Counted from the first letter of the stretch, positions 8,177-16,586 are shown. The stretch is 64,000 nt of DNA from Rhodococcus yananensis (GCF_020515525.1 NZ_JAIYEP010000010.1:1-64000); one strand, 5' to 3'. Numbers and translations are program-made. Notes: generated by a model not told the origin, from the letters alone.

Positions 8177-8520
8177 CAGCAGCATCCCCTGTCGTCGGCG
8201 TCCGGACAGAAGCTCGGGTCCACGGCCAGCACGAGTCCGACCAGATCGTCGAGCGCCCGCCCGATGCGCGGGTCGGCCAACTCGTACCGGCTGCGCCGAC
8301 CTTCCGGAACGACCACAACCAGCCCGCAACCGCGAAGGCAGGAAAGATGATTCGACAGCACCTGCCGAGAGACCCCGATCCGGTCGGCCAACTCGGACGG
8401 GTACGCCGGACCCGCCCGAAGGTTCAGCAGGACCTGCGTCCTCGTCGTATCCGACAGGGCATATCCGAAGCGGGTGAGCGCGTCCCGATGCAGCACCGAT
8501 TCCACGCCCCAACAGTACAT
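8176..8520 (-). CDS. cmtR: CmtR-type Cd(II)/Pb(II)-sensing repressor
   Basis: A 114-residue ArsR/SmtB repressor whose recognition helix carries SCLRGCGLV. The cysteines, Cys61 and Cys65 here, match Cys57 and Cys61 of Mycobacterium tuberculosis CmtR. The third ligand, Cys102 in that protein, has a counterpart at Cys105, and two more cysteines end the chain. CmtR releases DNA on binding Cd or Pb. It directly precedes and overlaps the CDF efflux gene, making a sensor-exporter pair. Conservation with M. tuberculosis CmtR is from memory but the motif is distinctive. Confidence 0.9.
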   Translation of the reverse strand: MYCWGVESVLHRDALTRFGYALSDTTRTQVLLNLRAGPAYPSELADRIGVSRQVLSNHLSCLRGCGLVVVVPEGRRSRYELADPRIGRALDDLVGLVLAVDPSFCPDADDRGCC

Positions 8521-8521
8521 G

Positions 8522-8547
8522 AAACCCTGAATTCAGAAAACCCTGAA
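8522..8547 (-). promoter_or_regulatory. Putative CmtR operator
   Basis: Immediately upstream of cmtR the sequence AAACCCTGAA is repeated exactly at 8522-8531 and 8538-8547, 16 bases apart. The perfect palindrome CTGAATTCAG lies across 8527-8536. The position and symmetry fit an autoregulatory ArsR-family operator. Confidence 0.55.
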
Positions 8548-8591
8548 CAGTCTTGCCCGTCCGGACGGACATGTCGTCGAGCACGGGGCGA

Positions 8592-8925
8592 TCACCGCAC
8601 CCGGTACCGCCTGCCGACATCGTCGAGGTGTACCCTCAACGCATCGAGGATCGGCCGCTGCCCCCTGACGAGTCGGGGCGTGGCCTCCGGAACGGTCTGC
8701 CACCGTGCGTCGTCCACCTCCGGGAACCGTCGGATCCGCCCCGAACGCGGCGGCCAGCGCGACATCCCGCGGGTTCTCACCATCGACGTATTCGCCCTTC
8801 GGAATCGACCAGGCCGCCTCGTCCTTGTTCCGCCAGTACGGCCCGCCCGGATGCACCAACCACACCGACAGCAGGCCTGCGTCGTCGATCCGGTACAGCA
8901 GCAGACCCGCACTCGTGACCGTCAC
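8592..8925 (-). pseudogene. Broken Nudix hydrolase gene (central deletion with frameshift)
   Basis: From the GTG at 8925 the reading frame encodes a normal Nudix N-terminus: SAGLLLYR, LVHPGGPYWRNKDEAAW and SIPKGEYVDGENP. At about 8756 this family signature stops and resumes in another frame with WPPRSGRIRRFPEVDDARW and VRGQRPILDAL, the standard C-terminal part, ending at 8592. Compared with the usual 150-160 residues, roughly 45-50 residues are missing, including the REx2-3EExG catalytic box. The gene thus looks like an internal deletion that also shifted the frame. Intact relatives hydrolyse nucleoside diphosphate derivatives; this one should be inactive. It is divergent from the ECF41 sigma gene. 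Confidence 0.75.
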
Positions 8926-9019
8926 GGCTCCCCCACCGGTTGTCCCCTGTTCATTTCCGGCCTCCCGGATGCGCGATGTGTCGCGGCGCGTACACCGGCA
9001 GTGTGCGAGCATCGAGGGC

Positions 9020-9970
9020 ATGCGCGCAGCCGAACCGGCGGTCTCGTTCGAGGAACACCGTGGGCATCTGATGTCCGTGGCCTACCGCCTGACGGGCAGC
9101 GTCGCCGACTCCGAGGATGCCGTGCAGGAGGCGTGGCTGCGACTCGACGGTGCCGATAACGACAGCATCGAGGACCTGCGCGCCTGGTTGACCACCGTCG
9201 TCGGGCGGCTGTGTCTCGACAGGCTGCGTTCGGCGGCGGTCCGGCGAGAGACGTACACCGGCCAGTGGTTGCCCGAACCGATCGTCACCCCGCTCACGGG
9301 CACCACCCCACCCGACCCCCTCGACGAGGTGATTCGGGGCGACGACAATCGGCTGGCCGCACTCGTCATCCTCGACACCCTCACCCCGTCGCAGCGCATC
9401 GCGTTCGTGCTGCACGACGGATTCGGAGTGCCGTTCGACGAGATCGCGCGGATCCTCGACATCGCGGCACCTGCGGCCCGGCAACTCGCGTCGCGGGGGC
9501 GGCGGGCCGTCGCCGACGCGCCGCCCCCGGTGCCGGCGGAAGAACACGAACGGGCGGCCCAGCAACTCGTCGCCGCGCTCGCCACCGGCGACATCGATAC
9601 CGTCCTGGCGGCGCTGACACCGGATGCCCGGGCCATCGGCGACGCCGGGGGCACCACCCGCACCGCACTCAACGTCATCGTCGGCGCCGACCGGTCCGCC
9701 CGGTTCTTCCTCGGGCTGGTGCGGATGTACGGCCCCGAATCGCTGCTGGCCTTCCGACCGGTGCTCGTCAACGGCAGGCTCGGCTTCGTCCACCCGGGTT
9801 CTCCCGGAGACGACACCCACCCCGGATTCCCGCCGCGTGTCCTCGCCGTCACCGTCCGCGACGGACGGGTGTGTGCCGCCTACGACATCGCGAACCCGGA
9901 GAAGTTCGCGGGCCTGCGCATCGCGGCACACTCCGAGGCCGAAACCCCGACACCGGAGGTCGAGAAGTGA
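9020..9970 (+). CDS. ECF41-family RNA polymerase sigma factor with SnoaL-like C-terminal domain
   Basis: A 316-residue extracytoplasmic-function sigma factor. Region 2 is at about residues 10-75 (LMSVAYRLTGSVADSEDAVQ), region 4 at about 105-165, then a SnoaL-like extension. Hallmarks of group ECF41 are seen: WLPEP in the linker and NPEKF near the end. The family's DGGGK motif is weak here (IGDAGG). In ECF41 the extension controls activity in place of an anti-sigma factor, and targets are usually neighbouring carboxymuconolactone decarboxylase, oxidoreductase or epimerase genes. Such a gene lies 341 bases downstream on the other strand. Start ATG 9020 has GAGGG upstream. Confidence 0.9.
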   Translation: MRAAEPAVSFEEHRGHLMSVAYRLTGSVADSEDAVQEAWLRLDGADNDSIEDLRAWLTTVVGRLCLDRLRSAAVRRETYTGQWLPEPIVTPLTGTTPPDPLDEVIRGDDNRLAALVILDTLTPSQRIAFVLHDGFGVPFDEIARILDIAAPAARQLASRGRRAVADAPPPVPAEEHERAAQQLVAALATGDIDTVLAALTPDARAIGDAGGTTRTALNVIVGADRSARFFLGLVRMYGPESLLAFRPVLVNGRLGFVHPGSPGDDTHPGFPPRVLAVTVRDGRVCAAYDIANPEKFAGLRIAAHSEAETPTPEVEK

Positions 9971-10389
9971 CCATGGACCAACGCATCAGCTTCATCACGC
10001 TCGCCGTCGCCGACGTGGACCGCTCCCGCCGGTTCTACCTCGACGGGCTCGGTTGGACGTCCACGGTCGACGTGCCCGGCGAGGTCCTGATGATCTGCGT
10101 CGGCGAGCACGTGATGTTGTCCCTGTGGGACCGCGCGCAATTCGAGGAGGAGGTCGGGGTGGACCTCACACCCGACGCTCCTCCCCCGATCGCCCTCGCC
10201 CACAACGTCGCGACCCGCGAGGAGGTCGACACCGTCCTCGCCACCGCGCGCAGCGCCGGCGCGGATCCCGTCGGGGAGGGCGTCGAACGTTCGTGGGGTG
10301 GCTACACCGGCTACTTCGCCGATCCGGACGGCTTCCGCTGGGAAGTCGCGTTCAACCCCGGTGTGATCGCCGAGATCGTGCTGCCCTGA
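9967..10389 (+). CDS. VOC (glyoxalase/bleomycin-resistance fold) protein
   Basis: A protein of about 140 residues with two VOC half-modules: ISFITLAVADVDRSRRFY at the N-terminus, and GYTGYFADPDGFRWEVAFNP at the C-terminus. It is a likely metal-dependent small-molecule enzyme or binding protein of unknown substrate. The GTG at 9967 overlaps the sigma-factor stop and has GGAGG at the ideal 7-base distance; an ATG at 9973 is the alternative. It is co-transcribed with the ECF41 gene. Its last 79 bases overlap, tail to tail, with the convergent decarboxylase-like gene. Confidence 0.88.
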   Translation: MTMDQRISFITLAVADVDRSRRFYLDGLGWTSTVDVPGEVLMICVGEHVMLSLWDRAQFEEEVGVDLTPDAPPPIALAHNVATREEVDTVLATARSAGADPVGEGVERSWGGYTGYFADPDGFRWEVAFNPGVIAEIVLP

Positions 10390-10982
10390 CCCGCATCCCC
10401 GCCACCGCTGTCGGTGCTCTCCCACGGCACCCGGCACGCGTCGGTGCTGAAGCCCTGGTCGTGGATGCCGAGCGCCGAGTTCATCCGGGCACGCATGTTC
10501 TCGAGCCCGATCTGGTAGGTCAGTTCCACCACCCCCGCCGGCCCGAAGCGACGCTCGAGATCGGCGACCTGCTCGTCGGTCACCGCGTTCGCGACGTCCC
10601 CGGTCATCGCGTCGGCGTATGCGATCGCTGCCTTCTCGTCGTCGCTGTACAGGTCGGACGTGGCATATTCGGCGATGTGCTCGAGCCGTTCGGTGTCGAG
10701 ACCGTCGAGACGCTGGAGCATCGTCCCGAAGTCGACGCACCACGAGCATCCGATCGTCCACGCCACCCGGTACACGGCGATCTCCCGCACGTTCTTCGGC
10801 AGTGTCTTCGAGGTGCGCTCGGCGAGCATCTCGTGCAGGCCGCTCGCCCGCAGCAGGCCCGGGTGATGCGCGCTCACCGCGAACGGCTCGGGCACCTCGC
10901 CGAACATGCGCCCCGCGATCCTGTAGGCGATCTTCGTGAACAGTCCGGCCTGCTCCGGGCGCACCGGCGCGATCCTGGTCAT
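10311..10982 (-). CDS. Carboxymuconolactone decarboxylase/AhpD-like protein
   Basis: A 223-residue all-helical protein of the CMD/AhpD family. It carries the redox-type motif CSWCVDFGTM in the helix that normally holds the CXXC catalytic pair, so a peroxidase-like or disulfide role is more likely than ring decarboxylation. The last 30 or so residues, rich in Gly and Ser, run antisense through the end of the VOC gene and do not look like part of the fold. It is the expected target of the adjacent ECF41 sigma factor, and the upstream region carries a matching promoter. Confidence 0.88.
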   Translation of the reverse strand: MTRIAPVRPEQAGLFTKIAYRIAGRMFGEVPEPFAVSAHHPGLLRASGLHEMLAERTSKTLPKNVREIAVYRVAWTIGCSWCVDFGTMLQRLDGLDTERLEHIAEYATSDLYSDDEKAAIAYADAMTGDVANAVTDEQVADLERRFGPAGVVELTYQIGLENMRARMNSALGIHDQGFSTDACRVPWESTDSGGGDAGQGSTISAITPGLNATSQRKPSGSAK

Positions 10983-11037
10983 GACGTCCTCCCTCGTCCG
11001 TGATTCCCGACTCGCATTTCCGAGTCTCCATCATGTG

Positions 11038-11064
11038 GACGAGACAGGCCCCGCAGATGTGACG
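11038..11064 (-). promoter_or_regulatory. Candidate ECF41-dependent promoter
   Basis: Read on the minus strand, CGTCACA is followed after exactly 16 bases by CGTC, 56 bases before the decarboxylase-like gene. The ECF41 consensus I recall is TGTCACA-N16-CGTC, so this matches at 10 of 11 positions with the correct spacing. It supports direct control of this gene by the sigma factor at 9020. Confidence 0.7.
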
Positions 11065-11095
11065 TGGCGGTCACCACACCACTCGGCCCGGCGGC

Positions 11096-11101
11096 TACGC
11101 T
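11096..11101 (+). promoter_or_regulatory. -10 element (TACGCT) for leaderless aminotransferase mRNA
   Basis: TACGCT ends 6 bases before the ATG at 11108, placing the expected transcription start at the initiation codon. No ribosome binding site is visible before this start. Confidence 0.5.
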
Positions 11102-11107
11102 GCAGAA

Positions 11108-12316
11108 ATGGTCGATTCGTCGTCTTCGGGCCCCAGCCGCACCGTCGCGCGGCTGCGACCGTTCACATCCACGATCTTCGCCGAGATGACGGCGCTCGCG
11201 GTGCGACACGACGCGATCAACCTGGGGCAGGGCTTTCCCGACGTCGACGGACCACCGGCCATGCTCGAGGCTGCCCGCGGCGCCATCGCCGACGGACTCA
11301 ACCAGTATCCGCCGGGCCCCGGAACACCGGAGTTGCGTGCGGCGATCGCCGCGGACCGCGCCGAACGCTACGGAGTGCGATACGACCCGGACACCGAGGT
11401 TCTCGTCACCGTCGGCGCGACCGAGGCGATCAGCGCAGCCCTGCTCGGTCTCGTCGAACCCGGCGACGAGGTGTTGCTCACCGAGCCCTACTACGACTCG
11501 TACGCCGCTGCGGTGGCGCTGGCCGGGGCGTCCCGCCGCGCCGTGCCGCTCGCCCGACGGGGCAGCGGATTCGTTCCGGACGTCGCTGCCCTGCGTGCCG
11601 CCGTCACCGATCGCACCCGCATGATCGTGGTCAACACCCCGCACAACCCGACCGGCACCGTGTACGAGCCGGACGCACTCGAGGCACTCGCCCGCCTCGC
11701 CTGCGACCACGACCTGCTCGTGTTGTCCGACGAGGTGTACGAGCACCTCGTCTACGACCGGCGCCGCCACGTGCCGCTCGCCTCCCTGCCGGGCATGGCC
11801 GAACGCACCGTCACCGTCTCGAGTGCCGCGAAGACCTTCAACGTCACCGGCTGGAAGATCGGGTGGGCGCTCGGCCCCCGCGAACTCGTCGACGGGGTAC
11901 GCGCCGCGAAACAGTTCCTGACCTTCGTCGGCGGCGGTCCGTTCCAACCCGCCGTCGCGTACGCGCTGCGGCACGAGCAGTCGTGGATATCGACGATGCG
12001 GGCCGACCTGCAACGCCGACGGACCGCGCTGTCCCGGGCGCTCACCGAAACCGGGTTCGACGTTCTCGATTCTGCGGGAACATACTTCGTCTGCGCCGAC
12101 ATCCGACCCCTCGGATTCGACGACGGGGTCGACTTCTGCCGGTCGCTCCCCGAACGGATCGGCGTCGCCGCCGTCCCGGTGAGCGTCTTCGCCGATGATG
12201 CCGCGTCGTGGAACCACCTGGTGCGCTTCGCGTTCTGCAAACGTGACGATGTCCTGGCCGAAGCGGTGCGTCGGTTGCGCACCCTGGCGCCCGCCGATCG
12301 CCGGGAGACACCGTAA
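11108..12316 (+). CDS. dapC: PLP-dependent aminotransferase, DapC-like (succinyldiaminopimelate transaminase)
   Basis: A 402-residue fold-type I aminotransferase. [12 protein letters not shown] and QYPPGPG at the N-terminal side, NTPHNPTG in the middle and [16 protein letters not shown] with the PLP lysine are all present. The sequence strongly resembles M. tuberculosis DapC (Rv0858c) from memory. That enzyme transaminates N-succinyl-2-amino-6-ketopimelate in lysine and diaminopimelate synthesis. It is not next to other lysine genes here, so another keto-acid substrate is possible. The next gene, an AraC regulator, starts 3 bases after the stop. Confidence 0.85.
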   Translation: MVDSSSSGPSRTVARLRPFTSTIFAEMTALAVRHDAINLGQGFPDVDGPPAMLEAARGAIADGLNQYPPGPGTPELRAAIAADRAERYGVRYDPDTEVLVTVGATEAISAALLGLVEPGDEVLLTEPYYDSYAAAVALAGASRRAVPLARRGSGFVPDVAALRAAVTDRTRMIVVNTPHNPTGTVYEPDALEALARLACDHDLLVLSDEVYEHLVYDRRRHVPLASLPGMAERTVTVSSAAKTFNVTGWKIGWALGPRELVDGVRAAKQFLTFVGGGPFQPAVAYALRHEQSWISTMRADLQRRRTALSRALTETGFDVLDSAGTYFVCADIRPLGFDDGVDFCRSLPERIGVAAVPVSVFADDAASWNHLVRFAFCKRDDVLAEAVRRLRTLAPADRRETP

Positions 12317-12319
12317 CCG

Positions 12320-13324
12320 ATGTCGTCGCCCACGATCCCCTCCGACTTCGTCGGTCGTGCAGTCCATCTCGCAGCGAACGAAGGTATCGATCTCACCCCG
12401 GCCCTCGACGCGGGCCGGATCAGCCGCGCGGTGCTGAGCCATCCGCACGCGCGACTCACACCGGAACAGGTCAGCGCGTTCACCAGAAAGGTCTGGCAGA
12501 TCACCGACGACGAGTTGTTCGGTCTCGGTGACGGTCCGGTGCCGCGCGGATCGTTCCGCATCATGTGTCTGACGCTGGTCCACTGCCGCGACCTCGCCCA
12601 CGTGTTGGAACGGATGGTCGATGTCAACCGCGTGTTGATATCCCTGCCGCCACTGAGCCTGACACCCGGTGAGGACACCACGTTCCTGGATATCGTGCTG
12701 CCCGGCGAGGTCACCGAGAAGACCCGGGTGACGATCGATTTCCTGCTGATGCTGCTGCATCGGTTCGCCGCGTGGCTCGTCGGAGGTCGGGTGCCGCTCG
12801 TGTCGGTGCTGTTGCCGTACGCCGCACCCGATCCGGTACTCGCCCGCAGTTACGACGCGATCTTCGGAGTGCCGGTGACGTTCGGGGCGGGTCGGGCCGC
12901 CCTCGAGATCGACGGCTCCGCGCTGTCGGCGCCCGTCGTCCGGACCGAGGAGACGCTCGAGGAGTATCTCCGTGAGTCACCGAATCTCATGCTGTCGGAA
13001 CGCGAATACGATTCGACGGTGTCCGCGCAGGTGCGTAGCATCTTCGAGTCCGGGGTCAAGGGGCGGACGGCGACGGCGGACGAGATCGCCGCGACGCTCG
13101 CGGTGAGTCCACCGCATCTGCGTCGACTGTTGCGACAGGAAGGCACGTCCCTCGGTCAGTTGAGGGAACAGGTGCTGCTCGATCTCGCCGTGGCGGGCCT
13201 GCGACGCGGCCAACCCGTCGACGACCTGTCCGCCCGCCTCGGATTCTCGGAGCCGAGTGCGTTCCGGCGCGCGTTCAAACGCTGGACGGGTAAGACGCCC
13301 AGTTCGTTTCGCGTCCGGAGCTGA
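12320..13324 (+). CDS. AraC-family regulator with OruR/ToxR-type N-terminal domain
   Basis: A 334-residue protein. The first 200 or so residues resemble the arabinose-binding-like domain seen in OruR, ArgR and VirF-type regulators. The last 90 residues form an AraC double helix-turn-helix, with LAVSPPHLRRLLRQEG and RLGFSEPSAFRRAFKRWTGKTPSSFR. It probably activates transcription on binding a small molecule. The gene starts 3 bases after the aminotransferase and is probably co-transcribed. The effector is unknown. Confidence 0.88.
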   Translation: MSSPTIPSDFVGRAVHLAANEGIDLTPALDAGRISRAVLSHPHARLTPEQVSAFTRKVWQITDDELFGLGDGPVPRGSFRIMCLTLVHCRDLAHVLERMVDVNRVLISLPPLSLTPGEDTTFLDIVLPGEVTEKTRVTIDFLLMLLHRFAAWLVGGRVPLVSVLLPYAAPDPVLARSYDAIFGVPVTFGAGRAALEIDGSALSAPVVRTEETLEEYLRESPNLMLSEREYDSTVSAQVRSIFESGVKGRTATADEIAATLAVSPPHLRRLLRQEGTSLGQLREQVLLDLAVAGLRRGQPVDDLSARLGFSEPSAFRRAFKRWTGKTPSSFRVRS

Positions 13325-13353
13325 GTCGAGGAACTGCCCGGAAGGCGCTCCCG

Positions 13354-13779
13354 CTACCCCACACAGAACTCGTTGCCCTCGGGGTCGGCCATCGTGATCC
13401 ACTCGAACGGGCCCTGCCGGCCACGGTGGAGCACCGCGGCGCCCGCCGCCTCCAGTCGCGCCACGACGGCCTCGCTGTCGTCGCCGGCCCGGATGTCCAG
13501 ATGCATCCGGTTCTTCACCGTCTTACCCTCGGGGACCCGCTGGAACAGCACGCGAGGCCGCGCCGGATTGTCGGGGTCGGAGATCGCCGCCCCCACCCGC
13601 CACACGAGCCTGCCTTCGAAGACCTCGGTGTCGTCCTCACGGGCATGACCTGCGGCGACGAGACCGCGGATGAAGTCCTCGTCGCTGGGCTCCACCCGCC
13701 ACCCGAGTGCCTCCGCCCACCATTTCGCCTGGGTGTGTGGGCTGCCGGAATCGATCGTCACCTGAAATTCGTATCCCAT
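13354..13779 (-). CDS. VOC-family (glyoxalase-like) protein
   Basis: A 141-residue protein starting MGYEFQVTIDSGSP and containing AKWWAEALGWRVE, RMHLDIRAGDDSEAVV and ITMADPEGNEFCVG, the usual order of a glyoxalase-like VOC domain common in actinobacteria. The function is unknown. The frame runs open beyond the ATG at 13779, but that extra part is Arg/Cys-rich and not family-like. It is convergent with the AraC gene. No terminator-like hairpin is obvious in the 29-base gap. Confidence 0.82.
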   Translation of the reverse strand: MGYEFQVTIDSGSPHTQAKWWAEALGWRVEPSDEDFIRGLVAAGHAREDDTEVFEGRLVWRVGAAISDPDNPARPRVLFQRVPEGKTVKNRMHLDIRAGDDSEAVVARLEAAGAAVLHRGRQGPFEWITMADPEGNEFCVG

Positions 13780-14036
13780 GCGAAGACAGTACCGAGGGCC
13801 ACCGACAGTGTGCTGCCGTCGCACCGACAATGTTCCGGTGTCGTCACCGACGGCGTTTCCGCTGTCGTCGTGGGTTCGGGAACCGCGGCACGGGACACCT
13901 CGGCACGGGGCACCGCAGCACGACGAACTGCGACGACGCGCGCGACACCGCCGACCGGCCGGGTTGCATCCCGCGCTCGGTAGTGGGACGGTCGGGATCG
14001 GACCGTCATCGATCAACGAGAGGGTGATTCAACCGT

Positions 14037-14927
14037 ATGCGCACGGTCGTCAAGGACGAATATCCGACCCGTGGCCGAACGAACTGGGAATCCGTCGAGC
14101 GGAAGGACCCCGTCGTGTGGGGATCCGCGAACGACGGGCCATTGGATTCCGCGGCGATCGCCGATTACGATATGCGCGGATTCCACACTGCGGAAGCGCT
14201 TCTCGCAGCCAATGACGTCGGAAATCTGCTGGAGGAAACGTCACGACTCGGTCGTGAGCTCGGTGACGACGAGAAGGTCGTCCGTGAGCGCGGGAGCGGC
14301 GATGTCCGCTCCGTGTTCGACGTTCATCGCCTCAGCCCGCTGGTGGATTCGATCATCCGACGCCCCGGGATCGTCGGGATCGCCAGGCAGATACTGGGAT
14401 CCGACGTGTACGTCCATCAGTCACGGCTGAACGTGAAGCCGGGTTTCCGCGGCGGACCGTTCTACTGGCACTCGGATTTCGAGACGTGGCACGCCGAGGA
14501 CGGGATGCCCGCGCCACGGGCACTGAGCATTTCGATCGCGCTCACCGAGAACTACGGGTACAACGGTGGTTTGATGATCATGCCCGGCTCGCACCGCACG
14601 TACGTGTCGTGCGCCGGGGAGACCCCCGACGACTACTACCGTGAGTCACTGGTGACGCACGTTCCGCCGACGGGGTCGCCGGACGAGGACACCCTCACCC
14701 GCATGGCCGCCGAGTTCGGGATCACCACCTTCCTCGGATCCGCCGGTTCCGCCACGGTTTTCGACTCGAACTGCATGCACGGCTCGAACGGGAACATCAC
14801 CCCGTTCCCGCGCTCGAACCTGTTCGTGGTCTTCAACAGCGTCGAGAACCTCCCGGTCGAACCGTTCGCGGCGGGTAATCCGCGACCGGATTACCTGGGC
14901 AGCAGGGATTTCACTCCCCTGCTCTGA
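14037..14927 (+). CDS. ectD: Ectoine hydroxylase
   Basis: A 296-residue Fe(II)/2-oxoglutarate dioxygenase of the phytanoyl-CoA family. It has the EctD signature FYWHSDFETWHAEDGMP around residues 142-158, containing the iron ligands His and Asp, and a distal His in NCMHGSNGN. It converts ectoine to 5-hydroxyectoine, an osmotic and heat protectant. No ectA, ectB or ectC lies alongside, so the ectoine genes must be elsewhere or ectoine is imported. The 257-base region upstream shows GAGAGGG before the ATG but no clear promoter. The 3' end overlaps the convergent membrane-protein gene by 17 bases. Confidence 0.93.
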   Translation: MRTVVKDEYPTRGRTNWESVERKDPVVWGSANDGPLDSAAIADYDMRGFHTAEALLAANDVGNLLEETSRLGRELGDDEKVVRERGSGDVRSVFDVHRLSPLVDSIIRRPGIVGIARQILGSDVYVHQSRLNVKPGFRGGPFYWHSDFETWHAEDGMPAPRALSISIALTENYGYNGGLMIMPGSHRTYVSCAGETPDDYYRESLVTHVPPTGSPDEDTLTRMAAEFGITTFLGSAGSATVFDSNCMHGSNGNITPFPRSNLFVVFNSVENLPVEPFAAGNPRPDYLGSRDFTPLL

Positions 14928-15774
14928 TCCGCGAGGCACCGTCGGTCGACCGCGGTGTCAGCGACGCCGCCACCGCGTCGGGGTCGTCCACCTGCAACGA
15001 CAGGCGCGACACCGTCGCGGTGGGGCGCCGGTGCGCGAGAAACCGTGGAACCCGGACCTCGACGGGTTCGGTGAGGACGAGGTCCACGCACGTCCCGTCC
15101 GGCCCCGGCAGGTACAGGGCCTCGCCGTCGACGGTGACGTCGGTGTGCTCCCACCGCCGCCGCGCGACACACCTGCGCACGGCGGCGCGCTCGAGTTCGA
15201 CGATCACCTGGTGACCTGACCGCACGATCAACCGGTCGGCGGCGAGCAGGTGCGGATGCGTGATGCGGCCGGTGAGGACACCGGCGATCTGGACGAGCCC
15301 CCACAGCGACAGCAACAGCAACACGGTGCGAACGGGAGGCCACGGCACCAGCACGTGCACGACGACCGTCTCGGCGACGGCGGCGACGAGGAAGGCCACC
15401 GGTACGGCCATCGTGCCCTTCGTGTAGCCGATCGGTTCGACACCGGACGACACCCCGTCGTACCGACGGCGCAACCACAACCACAACGAACGGTATCCGC
15501 GCAGTTCGAAGCGGATGAGTTCGGCCGGGGTCGGTCCGGCGACGTCGTCGAGGACTTCGCTCCACGTGCGCCCCCGCCGGCGGGCGGCTCGGACCCTCAC
15601 GACCGTGATCGTCGTCAGGATCGCCGCGAGCGGCAGTTCGACGGCGAGCCACAGCGTGAACGCGGTCGTCGGCGACACGATCCCGGCCGCGGCGAGGACG
15701 GCGTTGACGACCGCGGCCGCGACGGTGATCGCCAGGGCCGCCGCGTGGAGGCGGCGTGCAGCGGGATCGGTCAT
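14911..15774 (-). CDS. Membrane protein of unknown function (paired with MerR)
   Basis: A 287-residue protein I do not recognise. Four hydrophobic segments (about residues 8-28, 36-56, 115-135 and 140-160) suggest a membrane anchor. The charged linker between the second and third contains WSEVLDDVAGPTPAELIRF. The C-terminal 120 residues are soluble and beta-rich, with ADRLIVRSGHQVIVELERA and ALYLPGPDGTCVDLVLTEP. The start overlaps the stop of the MerR gene by 4 bases, so the MerR protein may control or sense something with it. The last 17 bases overlap ectD on the other strand. Confidence 0.75.
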   Translation of the reverse strand: MTDPAARRLHAAALAITVAAAVVNAVLAAAGIVSPTTAFTLWLAVELPLAAILTTITVVRVRAARRRGRTWSEVLDDVAGPTPAELIRFELRGYRSLWLWLRRRYDGVSSGVEPIGYTKGTMAVPVAFLVAAVAETVVVHVLVPWPPVRTVLLLLSLWGLVQIAGVLTGRITHPHLLAADRLIVRSGHQVIVELERAAVRRCVARRRWEHTDVTVDGEALYLPGPDGTCVDLVLTEPVEVRVPRFLAHRRPTATVSRLSLQVDDPDAVAASLTPRSTDGASRIRAGE

Positions 15775-16586
15775 CGGTGTTCCTCCGGTCCGGCGGCGAG
15801 GTGTTCGATCAGGTGGACGGCCACCGCCCGCTGCGCGGGATCGGGGAGCATCTCGACGAGGAGGGGTTCGCCCCGTGCCACGGCGTCGGCGGCCTGTGCG
15901 GCCCAATCGGCGAAGAGTGTGTCGGCGGTGTCCAGCAGCGGAGCCACGAACCGGACGAGCCCGTCGGCGACGGCGTCGATCTCCGATCGCGCGGTGGCCG
16001 GATCCCGCCCGGCGAGCGCCCCGAACCGCCGGTAGAGCGCGACGACGGCGTGCCGCTGCACGGGGTCGGTGACGATCGCGCTCGCCGCGTCCAGATAGGT
16101 CTGCGGCGTGCGTCCCGAGAGCGCGAGGATCTCCCAGCTGTCGCGTTCACGCACGAACAGCGCGCGGGTGTCCGGATCGTTCTCGCCTTCGACGAGCTCG
16201 TCGAAGGCCGCCGCGAGCGATTCGGGCAGTGGCGAGATCGCTCCGCCCCGCCGATGCCCGTCGAGCATCGCGCCGAGCGCGCGCCGCTTGCCGGCGAGAG
16301 CGGTCAGCTGTGCGTCGACGTCGGCGAGGAGAGCTTCGAGATCGGCGGTGAGATCTGTCCGGGCGTCGCCGTCGGTGGCGGATCCGAGCATCGTCGGTAT
16401 CGAGGCGAGCGGCACCCCTGAACCGGCCAGCCAGCGGATACGCATCAGACGCACGAGATCCTCCAACGCGTACACGCGATACCCGTTGGAGGACCTCGGT
16501 GGCTCGGGGAGCAGCCCGAGCCGGTGGTAGTGCCGGATGGCGCGGACGGTCGTGCCGGCAGCCTCGGCCAGTTCACCGATCTTCAC
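15771..16586 (-). CDS. MerR-family transcriptional regulator
   Basis: A 271-residue regulator with the MerR winged helix at the N-terminus (MKIGELAEAAGTTVRAIRHYHRLGLLPEP), a coiled dimerisation helix near residues 85-120 and a long C-terminal effector domain without metal-binding cysteines. MerR proteins of this shape, such as TipA-like or multidrug types, sense small organic molecules. It is followed with a 4-base overlap by a membrane-protein gene and lies 40 bases downstream of the DAHP synthase stop on the same strand. Confidence 0.88.
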   Translation of the reverse strand: MKIGELAEAAGTTVRAIRHYHRLGLLPEPPRSSNGYRVYALEDLVRLMRIRWLAGSGVPLASIPTMLGSATDGDARTDLTADLEALLADVDAQLTALAGKRRALGAMLDGHRRGGAISPLPESLAAAFDELVEGENDPDTRALFVRERDSWEILALSGRTPQTYLDAASAIVTDPVQRHAVVALYRRFGALAGRDPATARSEIDAVADGLVRFVAPLLDTADTLFADWAAQAADAVARGEPLLVEMLPDPAQRAVAVHLIEHLAAGPEEHR

